Source: an uncultured bacterium (GTDB lineage Bacteria; Pseudomonadota; Gammaproteobacteria; Burkholderiales; Burkholderiaceae_E). Taken from it: a DNA stretch of 46,890 nucleotides. The translations under genes were made by a program, and so were the position numbers. Each line of letters opens with the position of its first letter. The first letter of the stretch is position 1. Positions 1 to 7,647 of this stretch are shown here, one piece after another. The DNA is taken from the NCBI GenBank assembly GCA_903907905.1, contig CAIVPX010000021.1, positions 1 to 46,890 on the forward strand, given 5' to 3'. The notes under the pieces were generated by a model. It was not told the DNA's origin. It searched no databases and was given only the letters and a program-made list of their open reading frames with translations.

Positions 1-104
1 ATAGAGCGGTGGTACCACCCCTTCCCATCCCGAACAGGACCGTGAAACGCCGCATCGCCGATGATAGTGAGCATCCGCTCGTGAAAGTAGGACATCGTCA
101 GGCT
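1..104 (+). rRNA. rrf: 5S ribosomal RNA, 3' part
   Basis: The first ~104 bases match the body and 3' end of bacterial 5S rRNA. The signs are the GGTGGTACCACC helix, the CCGAACAGGACCGTGAAACG loop region, the GCCGATGATAGTG segment and the closing GAAAGTAGGACATCGTCAGG. The 5' end lies outside the window, so the rest of an rRNA operon should lie to the left. The exact 3' end is uncertain by a few bases. A Rho-independent terminator follows at once. Confidence 0.93.
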
Positions 105-118
105 AAATCAAGCCGACA

Positions 119-156
119 GAAAAGCCGCTCGAACACTCAGTTCGGCGGCTTTTTTG
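119..156 (+). terminator. Rho-independent terminator of the rRNA operon
   Basis: An AAAAGCCGC arm pairs with GCGGCTTTTTT across a loop that includes CGAACACTCAGTTCG, and a T-run follows. It sits about 15 bases after the 5S rRNA, the expected place for rRNA operon termination. Confidence 0.85.
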
Positions 157-208
157 CTTTCGCCGCGGCCCCCTTGGGCTCTCGCCCCCTCTGAATGAAA
201 CGCGTGCG

Positions 209-238
209 TTGACCCGTGTTGGCGGTGACGCCTACACT
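209..238 (+). promoter_or_regulatory. Candidate sigma-70 promoter of the acyl-CoA dehydrogenase unit
   Basis: TTGACC (209-214) and TACACT (233-238) are separated by 18 bp. They lie downstream of the rRNA terminator and about 60 bp before the GTG start at 300. The likely start site near 245 would give a ~55-nt leader with an AGGAGG ribosome site at 290-295. Called from consensus only. Confidence 0.5.
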
Positions 239-299
239 GGGTCATCAGCTCAGCGTGTGCTACGTGCGCGCCGTTTTGTTCTGCCCATCAGGAGGCCTT

Positions 300-1466
300 G
301 TGGCGTTTGATCTACTCAATCCTTATCCGGAAATTCGCGAGGGCGTGGCCAAGCTTTGCGCGCAGTTCGATCTCGACTACTGGGCGCGCTGCGATCAGGA
401 CAAGCACCTGGCCAGCGAGTTTTTCGAGGCCATGCGCGATGCAGGTTGGCTCAGTATCACCATGCCGGTTGAGTTAGGCGGGTCCGGAATGCCCTTCGGC
501 GCAGTCGCCACCATGATGCAGACCGTTGCTGAGTCTGGCGGCGGTTGGACGGCCACAACAGCCGTACACGGTTACATGTTCGGGCCGCATTCCATCGTGG
601 TTCACGGCACGCCCGAGCAGAAGGAGCGCATGTTGCGCCCCCTAGTAACAGGCGCCGAGCGTCCCTGCTTTGCCGTAACAGAAGCCAATACGGGGTCGGA
701 CACCACACGCGTGAAAAGCCGTGCGGTCCGCGATGGGGATGTTTACCGGCTGTCGGGGGAAAAAGTCTGGATTACCGGGGCGGCAATCGCCGATCGGATG
801 TTGATTCTGGCGAGAACGACGCCGATTGAAGCGTGCGCACGCCCCATCGACGGGCTCAGCCTTTTTTATACAAAAATTGATCGGCGGCATGTTGATATTC
901 GGCCAATTCCAAAGCACGGGGTGGAGACAATCGCGTCTTGCGTGCTGAACATCGACCGATTGCCAGTGCCCGTTGAGGATCGAATCGGCGAGGAGGGCAA
1001 GGGGCTGCGCTATTTGTTCGACAGCATCAATCCCGAGCGGATCATGGTGGCTGCCGAGGCGATCGGCATTGGTCGAGATGCGCTCAACAAGGCCGCTCGT
1101 TACGCCCGTGAGCGCGAGGTGTTCAATCGGCCCATCGGTCAGAATCAGGCCGTGCAACATCCGCTTGCGCGTAATTGGATGGAGTTGGAAGCGGCGAACC
1201 TCATGGTGTTCAAGGCGGCTGCCTTGTACGAAGCGGGCCAGCCGTGCGGGGCCGAAGCCAATGCGGCGAAGTTTCTCGCCGCTGAGGCGGGGCATGCGGC
1301 CTGTCGCCAGGCGATGATCACCCACGGGGGGTTCGGCTTTTCCCGGGAGTTTCATGTTGAGCGATTGATGCGAGAGAGCATGCTGCCGATGCTGGCGCCG
1401 GTGGCTCAAAGCCTGGCGCTGTCCTACGTGGCAGAGCGGGTGCTGAATTTGCCGAAATCTTACTAA
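300..1466 (+). CDS. Acyl-CoA dehydrogenase with catalytic base moved (IVD/LCAD-like)
   Basis: FAD-dependent acyl-CoA dehydrogenase (388 aa), which would oxidise an acyl-CoA to the 2-enoyl-CoA and pass electrons to ETF in the cytoplasm. The FAD/substrate motif CFAVTEANTGSD is near residues 123-134 and the C-terminal ITHGGFGFSREF near 340-351. I chose the GTG at 300 because AGGAGG (290-295) precedes it; an in-frame start at 216 would add 28 residues without family character. The usual C-terminal catalytic Glu (YEGTSEIQR type) is absent: the corresponding stretch reads MLPMLAPVAQ. Instead INPERIMVAA carries Glu246, at the place where isovaleryl-CoA and long-chain dehydrogenases keep their base. 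It is first in a plus-strand series with an acyl-CoA synthetase, a hydratase and a Bug receptor. Substrate unknown; a branched or dicarboxylic acyl-CoA is possible. Confidence 0.9.
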   Translation: MAFDLLNPYPEIREGVAKLCAQFDLDYWARCDQDKHLASEFFEAMRDAGWLSITMPVELGGSGMPFGAVATMMQTVAESGGGWTATTAVHGYMFGPHSIVVHGTPEQKERMLRPLVTGAERPCFAVTEANTGSDTTRVKSRAVRDGDVYRLSGEKVWITGAAIADRMLILARTTPIEACARPIDGLSLFYTKIDRRHVDIRPIPKHGVETIASCVLNIDRLPVPVEDRIGEEGKGLRYLFDSINPERIMVAAEAIGIGRDALNKAARYAREREVFNRPIGQNQAVQHPLARNWMELEAANLMVFKAAALYEAGQPCGAEANAAKFLAAEAGHAACRQAMITHGGFGFSREFHVERLMRESMLPMLAPVAQSLALSYVAERVLNLPKSY

Positions 1467-1478
1467 TCTGCACCCGGC

Positions 1479-3599
1479 GTGGCTCCTGTGACGCAGCATG
1501 AACGGCCTATGGGCACCCGCGGTGACCTCCGAGCCTTGATCGACGCGCGCTCGATCGCCATCGTTGGGGCCTCGGCCGATCCGAAAAAGCTTGGATACAG
1601 GCCACTTGCCTTGCTTCGGCAGCACGGCTTCGACGGCGAGATGTTCCCGATCAATCCGACTCGGACCGATATCGAAGGGATGCCGTGTTATCCCTCCCTT
1701 GCGGCGGTGGGGCGCCCGATCGATCTGGCCTTGGTGCTCACCTCGGCTGCGGATACCGAAGCCGCGATCGAACAGGGCGTTGCTGCGGGTGTTCGTAGTT
1801 TTGCGGTTTACGCCTCGGGGTTTGCGGAGCAAGATGAGGCGGGGCGGCAGCGCCAGCAACGTATCGCCGCCCTGGCACGTACCCATGGCGTTGCGGTCCT
1901 AGGGCCCAACTGTGTCGGCGCGATGAACGCCCGCACTCGAATGTGCGCGACGATTGCCTCGGTCGGTGAGCTGATGACGTTTACACCGGGACCGTTCTCT
2001 TTTGTCAGTCAGAGTGGTGCGATCGGCGGCTATTGGCTCGACAAGATTCTCAAGGCCGGGCTCGGGTTTTCAAAGTGGATCACCTCCGGAAACGAGGCCG
2101 ACATTGGTCTGGCCGACTGTGTCCGGTATCTGGCTGATGATCCGGAAACGCGAGCCATTGGCCTGTACCTGGAGGCGGTTCGCGACCCGACGGCCCTGCG
2201 CCGGGCCTTGTATGCCGCGGCACAGGCTGGCAAGCCCGTGCTCGCGCTTCGAGCGGGTCGGTCGGCTGCAGGCGCCACCGCGACCGCCTCGCATACGGCC
2301 GGCCTCGCTGGCGATAGTGAAGTCTGCGATGCCTTTCTGGCCCAGTGTGGCGTGCAGCAGGTTGAGTCGCTCAGCGCGATGATCGACGCCTCCCGGATGC
2401 TGGTCTGGGGGCCGGCCGAACCGTGCCGGCGTCCTGCTGTGGTTTCCGTCTCCGGGGGCGCGGGCGCCTTGATGACCGACGCCCTTTCGGCAGCGGGCCT
2501 CGGCATGCCCGGATTCAGACCCGAGGTGGCCGCGGCGATCGAGCGTGAACTGCCGAGCTTTGGGCGCGCAGCAAACCCCCTGGACCTGACGGGCATGGTC
2601 GGCGCCGAACCCTTGATTCTCAAGCGGGTGCTCAAGCCCATTCTCGCAGCCGATGACCACGACTGCGTGTTTGTATTCACAGGCCTGATGCACAACACTG
2701 CCCCCGGGCTCGTGGAATCGATCCTCACCGCCGCGACGACACGCCCACGGCGGCTCGCTGTCGTCTGGATCGGACCGCCCGCGTTTGCGGTCAAGGCCTT
2801 GTCGGAGGCTCAAATCCCGCTGTTCGACGATATCCCTCAAGCCGCGCGGGCACTGGCTGTCTGCAATGCGGCTCGGCAGAGCGCGCAGCGCCTAGCCAGC
2901 CCAGCGCTGTCGGATGTCCGCTCGATTGAGCCGCGACGGATCGGGCTCGCCCTGACCGAGCAGGCGGGGCAGCAGCGACTGGGCGCGCTCGATGGTCTCG
3001 ACTACCCGGACTCGGTTCGAATGATCGGTGGCCTGGCGGTCGACGAGGCCGCTTCCATACTGTCTCGTGGGCCGACCGTGGCCAAGTTGCAGAGCCCGCA
3101 GGTCTTGCACAAGACCGAGCTGGGCGCCATTCGGCTGGGTATTACGGACCTCGATGCGCTTGAGCGCGCGCGGCTCGAGCTCGAGGCGATCGCCCACCGA
3201 ATCGGCGCCGAGAGCGAGGGGGTGCTGGTCCAGTCGATGGTCGAGCACGACCTCCAGCTGATCATTGGACTTCGCTGGGACGAAGTATTTGGCCCGGTGC
3301 TGCTGGTCGGCCGCGGCGGGACGGAGGTCGAGGCCGAGCGCGACATTGCATTGAGGGTGCTGCCCGTATCGGCGCAGGACATCGAAGACGCCTTGAGTGG
3401 CTTGAGACTGGGGCCTCGCCTGATGGGGTCACGGGGGCGCGCGGCGATGGATCTGGCGGCACTGTCGCGTGCGCTGGCGAGCTTGTGCCAGACCTACCTG
3501 GCTCGCGCGGACATTGCAGAAATCGAGATCAATCCGCTGGCCTTGAAGGCTCCTGGGACCTTCACCGTGCTGGATATGCTGGTCCGAATGAACGGCTGA
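1479..3599 (+). CDS. ADP-forming acyl-CoA synthetase, fused alpha-beta
   Basis: NDP-forming acyl-CoA synthetase of the acetate-CoA ligase (ADP-forming) superfamily, about 706 aa with both subunits fused. A CoA-binding Rossmann domain comes first (about residues 15-140, with IAIVGASADPKKLGY). The succinyl-CoA synthetase-like ligase domains follow. In ASHTAGLAG, His272 fits the phosphohistidine of the family. The C-terminal ATP-grasp domain (about 490-700) has PVLLVGRGGTEVE and IEINPLAL. The start is uncertain: GTG at 1479, GTG at 1488 or ATG at 1509, none with a strong ribosome site. The gene begins 12 bases after the acyl-CoA dehydrogenase, so the two are probably cotranscribed. It would activate the acid that the neighbouring dehydrogenase and hydratase then process. 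A protein acetyltransferase role is unlikely because no GNAT domain is present. Confidence 0.9.
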   Translation: MAPVTQHERPMGTRGDLRALIDARSIAIVGASADPKKLGYRPLALLRQHGFDGEMFPINPTRTDIEGMPCYPSLAAVGRPIDLALVLTSAADTEAAIEQGVAAGVRSFAVYASGFAEQDEAGRQRQQRIAALARTHGVAVLGPNCVGAMNARTRMCATIASVGELMTFTPGPFSFVSQSGAIGGYWLDKILKAGLGFSKWITSGNEADIGLADCVRYLADDPETRAIGLYLEAVRDPTALRRALYAAAQAGKPVLALRAGRSAAGATATASHTAGLAGDSEVCDAFLAQCGVQQVESLSAMIDASRMLVWGPAEPCRRPAVVSVSGGAGALMTDALSAAGLGMPGFRPEVAAAIERELPSFGRAANPLDLTGMVGAEPLILKRVLKPILAADDHDCVFVFTGLMHNTAPGLVESILTAATTRPRRLAVVWIGPPAFAVKALSEAQIPLFDDIPQAARALAVCNAARQSAQRLASPALSDVRSIEPRRIGLALTEQAGQQRLGALDGLDYPDSVRMIGGLAVDEAASILSRGPTVAKLQSPQVLHKTELGAIRLGITDLDALERARLELEAIAHRIGAESEGVLVQSMVEHDLQLIIGLRWDEVFGPVLLVGRGGTEVEAERDIALRVLPVSAQDIEDALSGLRLGPRLMGSRGRAAMDLAALSRALASLCQTYLARADIAEIEINPLALKAPGTFTVLDMLVRMNG

Positions 3600-3681
3600 A
3601 CGACTGAGTGGCGGCCTTTCGTCACGCTCAATTTAAAGGGCAGGGCGGGCTGGGTTCCTAGGGGCAGACAGGGAGAGAGAT

Positions 3682-4464
3682 ATGAGCGATGAACTGGTGC
3701 GTTACGAGATCGACAATTTCGTTGCGACGGTGACGCTGGATCGCCCGCCGGTCAATGCGTTCAATCTGGCCTTGCAGAACCGGATCATCGAGGTGTTTGA
3801 TCGCCTGAGCGATGACCCGTCAGTACGTGCCATCGTTTTCACGGGCGCAGGCAAGGCCTTTTGTGCAGGCGCCGACATCAAGGAGCGCGCCGGGCGCGTG
3901 TTTGCTCACGGTGAGCGCTGGACGCACAACCGCAGTGTGCGCGAGTGCTTTTACGCGATCATGGAGTGCAAGAAGCCGGTCGTCGCCGCCATCAACGGCC
4001 CTGCGCTGGGCGGCGGTCTTGCACTGATCGCGTCGTGCGACCTTCTGGTGGCGTCGACCCAGGCGCTGGTGGGGCTGCCCGAAATCAACGTCGGTTTGCT
4101 GGGCGGCGGCCGGCATGCGATGCGGCTGTTCGGGCATTCTTTGACCCGCAGGATGATGCTGACGGGGTATCGCGTGAATGGGGCCGAGTTGTATCGGCTG
4201 GGTGTAGTCGAAGCCTGCGTCGAACCGGAGCAGTTGATGCCGACCGCGCTCGACTTTGCGAAAGAGCTCGCCTCCAAGAGTCCAACCGCCATTCGGCTGG
4301 CCAAGGCGGCGCTCAACGCGATCGAAGAGATGAGTATTCGAGATGGTTATCGATTCGAGCAGAACATGACGGCACAGTTGCAGGGGCATCCCGATTCGCG
4401 CGAGGCCATGCGTGCGTTTGCCGAGCGGCGCGCACCCCAGTTTCGCGACGAAGATCCGGCCTGA
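3682..4464 (+). CDS. Enoyl-CoA hydratase/isomerase family protein
   Basis: Crotonase-fold protein of 260 aa, the usual length. The CoA-binding and oxyanion motif FCAGADIKERAG is near residues 60-71 and GGGLALIASCD near 110-120. Of the two catalytic glutamates of classic enoyl-CoA hydratase, the second is present (Glu134 in GLPEINVG), but the first is replaced by Ala114 (GGGLA where hydratases have GGGCE). One-Glu crotonases include isomerases, hydrolases and carbon-carbon lyases, so simple hydration is not assured. A purine-rich GGGAGAGAG precedes the ATG. The preceding gap is 82 bp. The gene stands between the acyl-CoA synthetase and the Bug receptor and is probably part of the same catabolic unit. 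Confidence 0.9.
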   Translation: MSDELVRYEIDNFVATVTLDRPPVNAFNLALQNRIIEVFDRLSDDPSVRAIVFTGAGKAFCAGADIKERAGRVFAHGERWTHNRSVRECFYAIMECKKPVVAAINGPALGGGLALIASCDLLVASTQALVGLPEINVGLLGGGRHAMRLFGHSLTRRMMLTGYRVNGAELYRLGVVEACVEPEQLMPTALDFAKELASKSPTAIRLAKAALNAIEEMSIRDGYRFEQNMTAQLQGHPDSREAMRAFAERRAPQFRDEDPA

Positions 4465-4492
4465 ACGCAACAGCGATCAAGGAGACGCAGAA

Positions 4493-5473
4493 ATGTTTTC
4501 AGCGATCAGAGCAGTGGCGTTGGCCTTCGCTGTCGCGTGCGGGCTCGTCTCGCACACCGAACAAGCGTATGCGCAGGACTACCCAAGAAAGACGATCCGC
4601 ATTGTGGTGCCCTACCCGGCGGGTTCGAACTCCGACCATCTGGCGCGATTTTTTTCGCAGCGACTATCGGCCCGGATGGGGGTGCCGGTGATTGTCGACA
4701 ACCGAGGCGGTGGCGGGGGCACGATTGGCACGCAGGCTGTGATTGCGTCTGAGCCCGATGGCTACACGCTACTGCTGCATAGCGGTGCGATTGCCACCGA
4801 GGTGGTGGCACGCAAGGATCTTGCCTATGACATGCGCAAGGCCCTTGCGCCGATCACCATGCTGACGCTTGGGCCCAACGTCCTGCTCGTGAATCCCGCC
4901 CTGCCGGTCAAGACGGTTGCCGAACTGGTTGCGTATGCACGGGCCAACCCTGGCAAGCTCAATTTCGGTTCGCCCGGACTCAGCACATCGATCCATTTGT
5001 CGACCGAACTCTTCAAGTCGATGGCGGGGATCGACATCGTGCACATTCCCTACAAGGGCGGCGCGCCCTCCTATCAGGGGCTGGCGGGCGGCGAGATCCA
5101 GATTCTGATCGATCCCCTCCCCACTGCGCGCACCCTGGTGGCCTCGGGCAAAGCCCGACCTTTGGCTGTCACCACCGCCCAGCGCACGGAGCTATGGCCG
5201 GAGCTGGCGACCGTGGCCGAGTCGGGTGTTCCCGGCTATGACGCGGCGGTCTGGTTCGGCTTGTTTGCGCCGGCAGCCACTCCGGCTGATATTCAGGCCC
5301 GAGTCAACACCGAGATCCGGGCGGTGCTGGCGGAGCCCGAATCCAGAGATTGGCTCACTCGGCAGGGTTCAATTGCCGTGGGCGATACCCAGGCGCAGTT
5401 CCGGCAAAAAATCGATGCTGACATTGAGCGCTGGCGCAGGCTGGTTCAGTCGGCAGGCATCAAGTTCGACTGA
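4493..5473 (+). CDS. Bug-family tripartite tricarboxylate transporter receptor
   Basis: Periplasmic substrate-binding protein of the TctC/Bug family (326 aa), a group greatly expanded in Burkholderiales that binds carboxylates and related small acids. The start at 4493 has AAGGAG at 4479-4484 with 8-base spacing; a longer frame from 4412 would overlap the hydratase gene. A Sec signal peptide runs to about residue 28 (AYAQ, then DYPRKTIRIVVPYPAG). The family hallmarks VPYPAGSNSDHLAR, VIVDNRGGGGGTIG and the C-terminal RWRRLVQSAGIKFD are present. No TctA/TctB membrane genes are nearby, which is common for Bug receptors. Context suggests it captures the acid used by the upstream enzymes. Confidence 0.92.
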   Translation: MFSAIRAVALAFAVACGLVSHTEQAYAQDYPRKTIRIVVPYPAGSNSDHLARFFSQRLSARMGVPVIVDNRGGGGGTIGTQAVIASEPDGYTLLLHSGAIATEVVARKDLAYDMRKALAPITMLTLGPNVLLVNPALPVKTVAELVAYARANPGKLNFGSPGLSTSIHLSTELFKSMAGIDIVHIPYKGGAPSYQGLAGGEIQILIDPLPTARTLVASGKARPLAVTTAQRTELWPELATVAESGVPGYDAAVWFGLFAPAATPADIQARVNTEIRAVLAEPESRDWLTRQGSIAVGDTQAQFRQKIDADIERWRRLVQSAGIKFD

Positions 5474-5496
5474 GCCGAATTTTCCATGGCTGCATT

Positions 5497-6378
5497 GTGG
5501 CGGACTCGCCTGCAGGCCCTGTCGGATGCGATAACTGCGCCATGAGTCATTCGAACAACACGCTGGCCTTACGGTCTAGGTCTGTCGAGGGAGCGTCGGT
5601 CTCGCGCGCGGTGAAACGTCTGTGCGGCGGCCTGATCGTGGCCGTTCTCGGTGGGTGTGCCAGCCTTTCGACCACCGAGGAATCGGGTGGTGCATCACCG
5701 CTCCTCACCGATTCGAACGGAGCGTCCCTGATTCTCACCCGCACGCCCACCGATCGAACCTATCCCGCGGGCTGGGAGCCCTGGATCCTGCACCCGGCAA
5801 AAAAGCGAACCCGCTATGCCAGAGGAACGGTGGGCGACGAGGCGGTGATCCGCGCCCACGCTGACTCTGCGGCATCCGGCCTGGCGCGCCCGCTGGCATT
5901 GGATCCGCTGAGTGCGCCCGTCATCGAGTGGCGCTGGCGCGTCGACTCGCTGATCAAGGGTGCCGATAACACCGACCGCTATGCGGAAGATTCACCGGTG
6001 CGAATCGTACTGGCCTTTGATGGCGACAAGCGAAGCCTGCCCATGCGGGACCAACTTTTTTTCGAGCAAGCGCGGTTTCTGAGTGGTGGCCGCGAGATGC
6101 CTTATGCCACCTTGATGTACATCTGGGAAAACCGGCAGCCGGTGAACACGGTGCTGCACAATCCTCACACCGGCCGCGTGCGCAAGATCGTGGTGGCAAG
6201 CGGGGACTCGGGGGTGGGCACCTGGCAGCAATATCGTCGAAACATCGTCGACGACTACCGGCAGGCCTTCGGGCAAGACCCAGGACAACTCATCGGCGTG
6301 GCCATTTTGACCGACACCGACAACACCAAGGAAAAGGTGTCGTCGCAGTATGGAAAGATTCGGTTGTTGCCGCGCTGA
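5497..6378 (+). CDS. DUF3047 family lipoprotein
   Basis: Protein of 293 aa (278 from the alternative ATG at 5542). The C-terminal two thirds matches the DUF3047 family as I recall it: IEWRWRVDSLIKGADN, YATLMYIWENRQPVN and VGVAILTDTDNTKEK-like segments, ending GKIRLLPR. The N-terminus has a basic stretch (VKRLCGG), a short hydrophobic core and a lipobox ending LGGC, so it is probably a lipoprotein facing the periplasm. The 5497 start is GTG. The N-terminal region before the lipobox is unusually long, so a start after 5542 is possible. It lies 23 bases after the Bug receptor but need not share its function. The role of the family is unknown to me. Confidence 0.8.
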   Translation: MADSPAGPVGCDNCAMSHSNNTLALRSRSVEGASVSRAVKRLCGGLIVAVLGGCASLSTTEESGGASPLLTDSNGASLILTRTPTDRTYPAGWEPWILHPAKKRTRYARGTVGDEAVIRAHADSAASGLARPLALDPLSAPVIEWRWRVDSLIKGADNTDRYAEDSPVRIVLAFDGDKRSLPMRDQLFFEQARFLSGGREMPYATLMYIWENRQPVNTVLHNPHTGRVRKIVVASGDSGVGTWQQYRRNIVDDYRQAFGQDPGQLIGVAILTDTDNTKEKVSSQYGKIRLLPR

Positions 6379-6476
6379 ATTGTGCACCTGCCCAGAGAGG
6401 CCAGGCCGAGCATGAATGCGGCCGGTTTTCGGGGGGCCGGTCAGGGTGTCGCCAAAGTCGAGCCCCGATAAAGGAA

Positions 6477-6512
6477 ACGGGCGCCAGCCGGTACTGACCG
6501 CCTAGCGCCCGT
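6477..6512 (-). terminator. Candidate terminator after tRNA-Thr
   Basis: ACGGGCGC (6477-6484) and GCGCCCGT (6505-6512) are perfect 8-bp inverted arms with a 20-base loop. Read on the minus strand, the hairpin follows the CCA end of the tRNA and is followed by a T-rich stretch (TTTCCTTTAT). Nothing else is seen between 6379 and 6518. Confidence 0.55.
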
Positions 6513-6518
6513 CGTGAT

Positions 6519-6594
6519 TGGTGCCGGTGAAAGGAATTGAACCCTCGACCTTCGCATTACGAATGCGCTGCTCTACCAACTGAGCTACACCGGC
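6519..6594 (-). tRNA. tRNA-Thr (anticodon CGT)
   Basis: The minus strand folds as a standard tRNA. The acceptor stem is GCCGGTG/CACCGGC with discriminator A and an encoded CCA (6519-6521). The D-arm contains GCTCAGTTGGTAGAGC, the anticodon stem is GCGCA/TGCGA-like with loop TTCGTAA, and the T-arm carries TTCAATT. The anticodon CGT reads ACG (Thr). It lies 15 bases downstream of the epimerase-like gene on the same strand and may be on the same transcript. Confidence 0.95.
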
Positions 6595-6609
6595 AAGAAA
6601 ATCAGCCGA

Positions 6610-7575
6610 TCATTGTAGCAGACGCAGTAGCGCGTGGACATCCGGGTAGCGCAGGCGTAAGCGAAGCTCGCGCTTCATCCGGTCGTTGTGCAGGCGGCGC
6701 GACTCGTTCATGAAGGACAGCATCATCGGGCTTACCTGGTGCACCAGTTCAGTCATGGGCAGCCGGGGCGGCCGAGGCAGGGCGCAGGCGTCGGCCACCG
6801 TGTCGAAGTAGTCGCCCATTCTCATGCGGGTGTCATCGGTGACGTGAAGCACCCGCCCAGCCCGGCATCGGAAGAGGGCGAGCCAGCAGGCGAAGGCCAG
6901 ATCGTCGGCGTGAATATGGTTGGTGTAGCCGTCTTCGTCACGGGCCAGCGCAGGCAGACCCTTGCGCAGGCGGTCAGTGGGGAGCCTGTTCTGCGCATAG
7001 ATGCCCGGTGCACGGAGGATGGCGAGCCCAACGCCACCGCGCCCAGCAAAATCGCGCAGCATGTCTTCCGCAGCGACGCGACGCCGGGCTCGGGCATTGA
7101 CCGGCCGCGCTGGGCGGCTTTCGTCGACCCACGCGCCCCGACAATCACCGTAGACACCGCTGGTGCTGACATAGGCCCAGCGCGCTGGGCCGGAAGCGGC
7201 GAGGGCATTCGCATGCGCCGCGGACGCAGGCGCGCAGGCTGCAATCAAATGACGCGTCCTCGGATCGGTCTCACCCTCGGGCGCAGGGGGGGCGAGGTGC
7301 ACGAGCCAGCGGGACAGGCCGGCCAGCCGGCGCAGTGACCGCGACGAGTCGAGGTCGATCCGAAGCGGCAGGGCGCCGGCTTTCCGGATCTCGGCGAGTT
7401 GCTCTTCACGCCTGGCCGTGGCGATGAGCCGCAGGTGCTCGCGCCGGGGGGCGAGTAGGGCCAGCAAGCGCAGGCCCACATCGCCGCAGCCCACCACCAG
7501 CAGCGTCGGGCGCCGCAGTCGGCGCGGCGGGACGGCGCGCGGTCGGTCTGCGGTGGGGCGACGGCGATTCAGCAC
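6610..7575 (-). CDS. NAD(P)-binding epimerase-like (extended SDR) protein
   Basis: About 321 aa. The N-terminal Rossmann motif LLVVGCGDVGLRLL (GxGxxG) is followed by WAYVSTSGVYGDCRG, which has the S and YG pattern of extended short-chain dehydrogenases, and by a C-terminal part with HIHADDLA and VLHVTDD. It resembles the YeeZ-like NAD-dependent epimerase/dehydratase group. I place the start at the GTG at 7575 because upstream codons in this frame run antisense into the ferredoxin-reductase gene and lack family character. No clear ribosome site precedes it. The catalytic YxxxK is not obvious, so sugar epimerase activity is not assured. It is divergent from the reductase gene at 7648 and followed by tRNA-Thr. 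Confidence 0.8.
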   Translation of the reverse strand: MLNRRRPTADRPRAVPPRRLRRPTLLVVGCGDVGLRLLALLAPRREHLRLIATARREEQLAEIRKAGALPLRIDLDSSRSLRRLAGLSRWLVHLAPPAPEGETDPRTRHLIAACAPASAAHANALAASGPARWAYVSTSGVYGDCRGAWVDESRPARPVNARARRRVAAEDMLRDFAGRGGVGLAILRAPGIYAQNRLPTDRLRKGLPALARDEDGYTNHIHADDLAFACWLALFRCRAGRVLHVTDDTRMRMGDYFDTVADACALPRPPRLPMTELVHQVSPMMLSFMNESRRLHNDRMKRELRLRLRYPDVHALLRLLQ

Positions 7576-7647
7576 GCCGATATCCGCGTTGCCATGACAG
7601 GTCTGCGCTCGGGCGATAATGCCGGTTTGGCCGGATGAACAGAGTAA

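Noticed and set aside
642..1886. Minus-strand 414-aa open frame
   Set aside because: Antisense to the acyl-CoA dehydrogenase and the acyl-CoA synthetase, which both match known families; low-complexity Arg/His composition.
7589..7620. Sigma-70 promoter of the ferredoxin reductase gene
   Set aside because: GATAAT is good, but the possible -35 hexamers give spacings of 15 or 20 bp, so it is not called as a feature.
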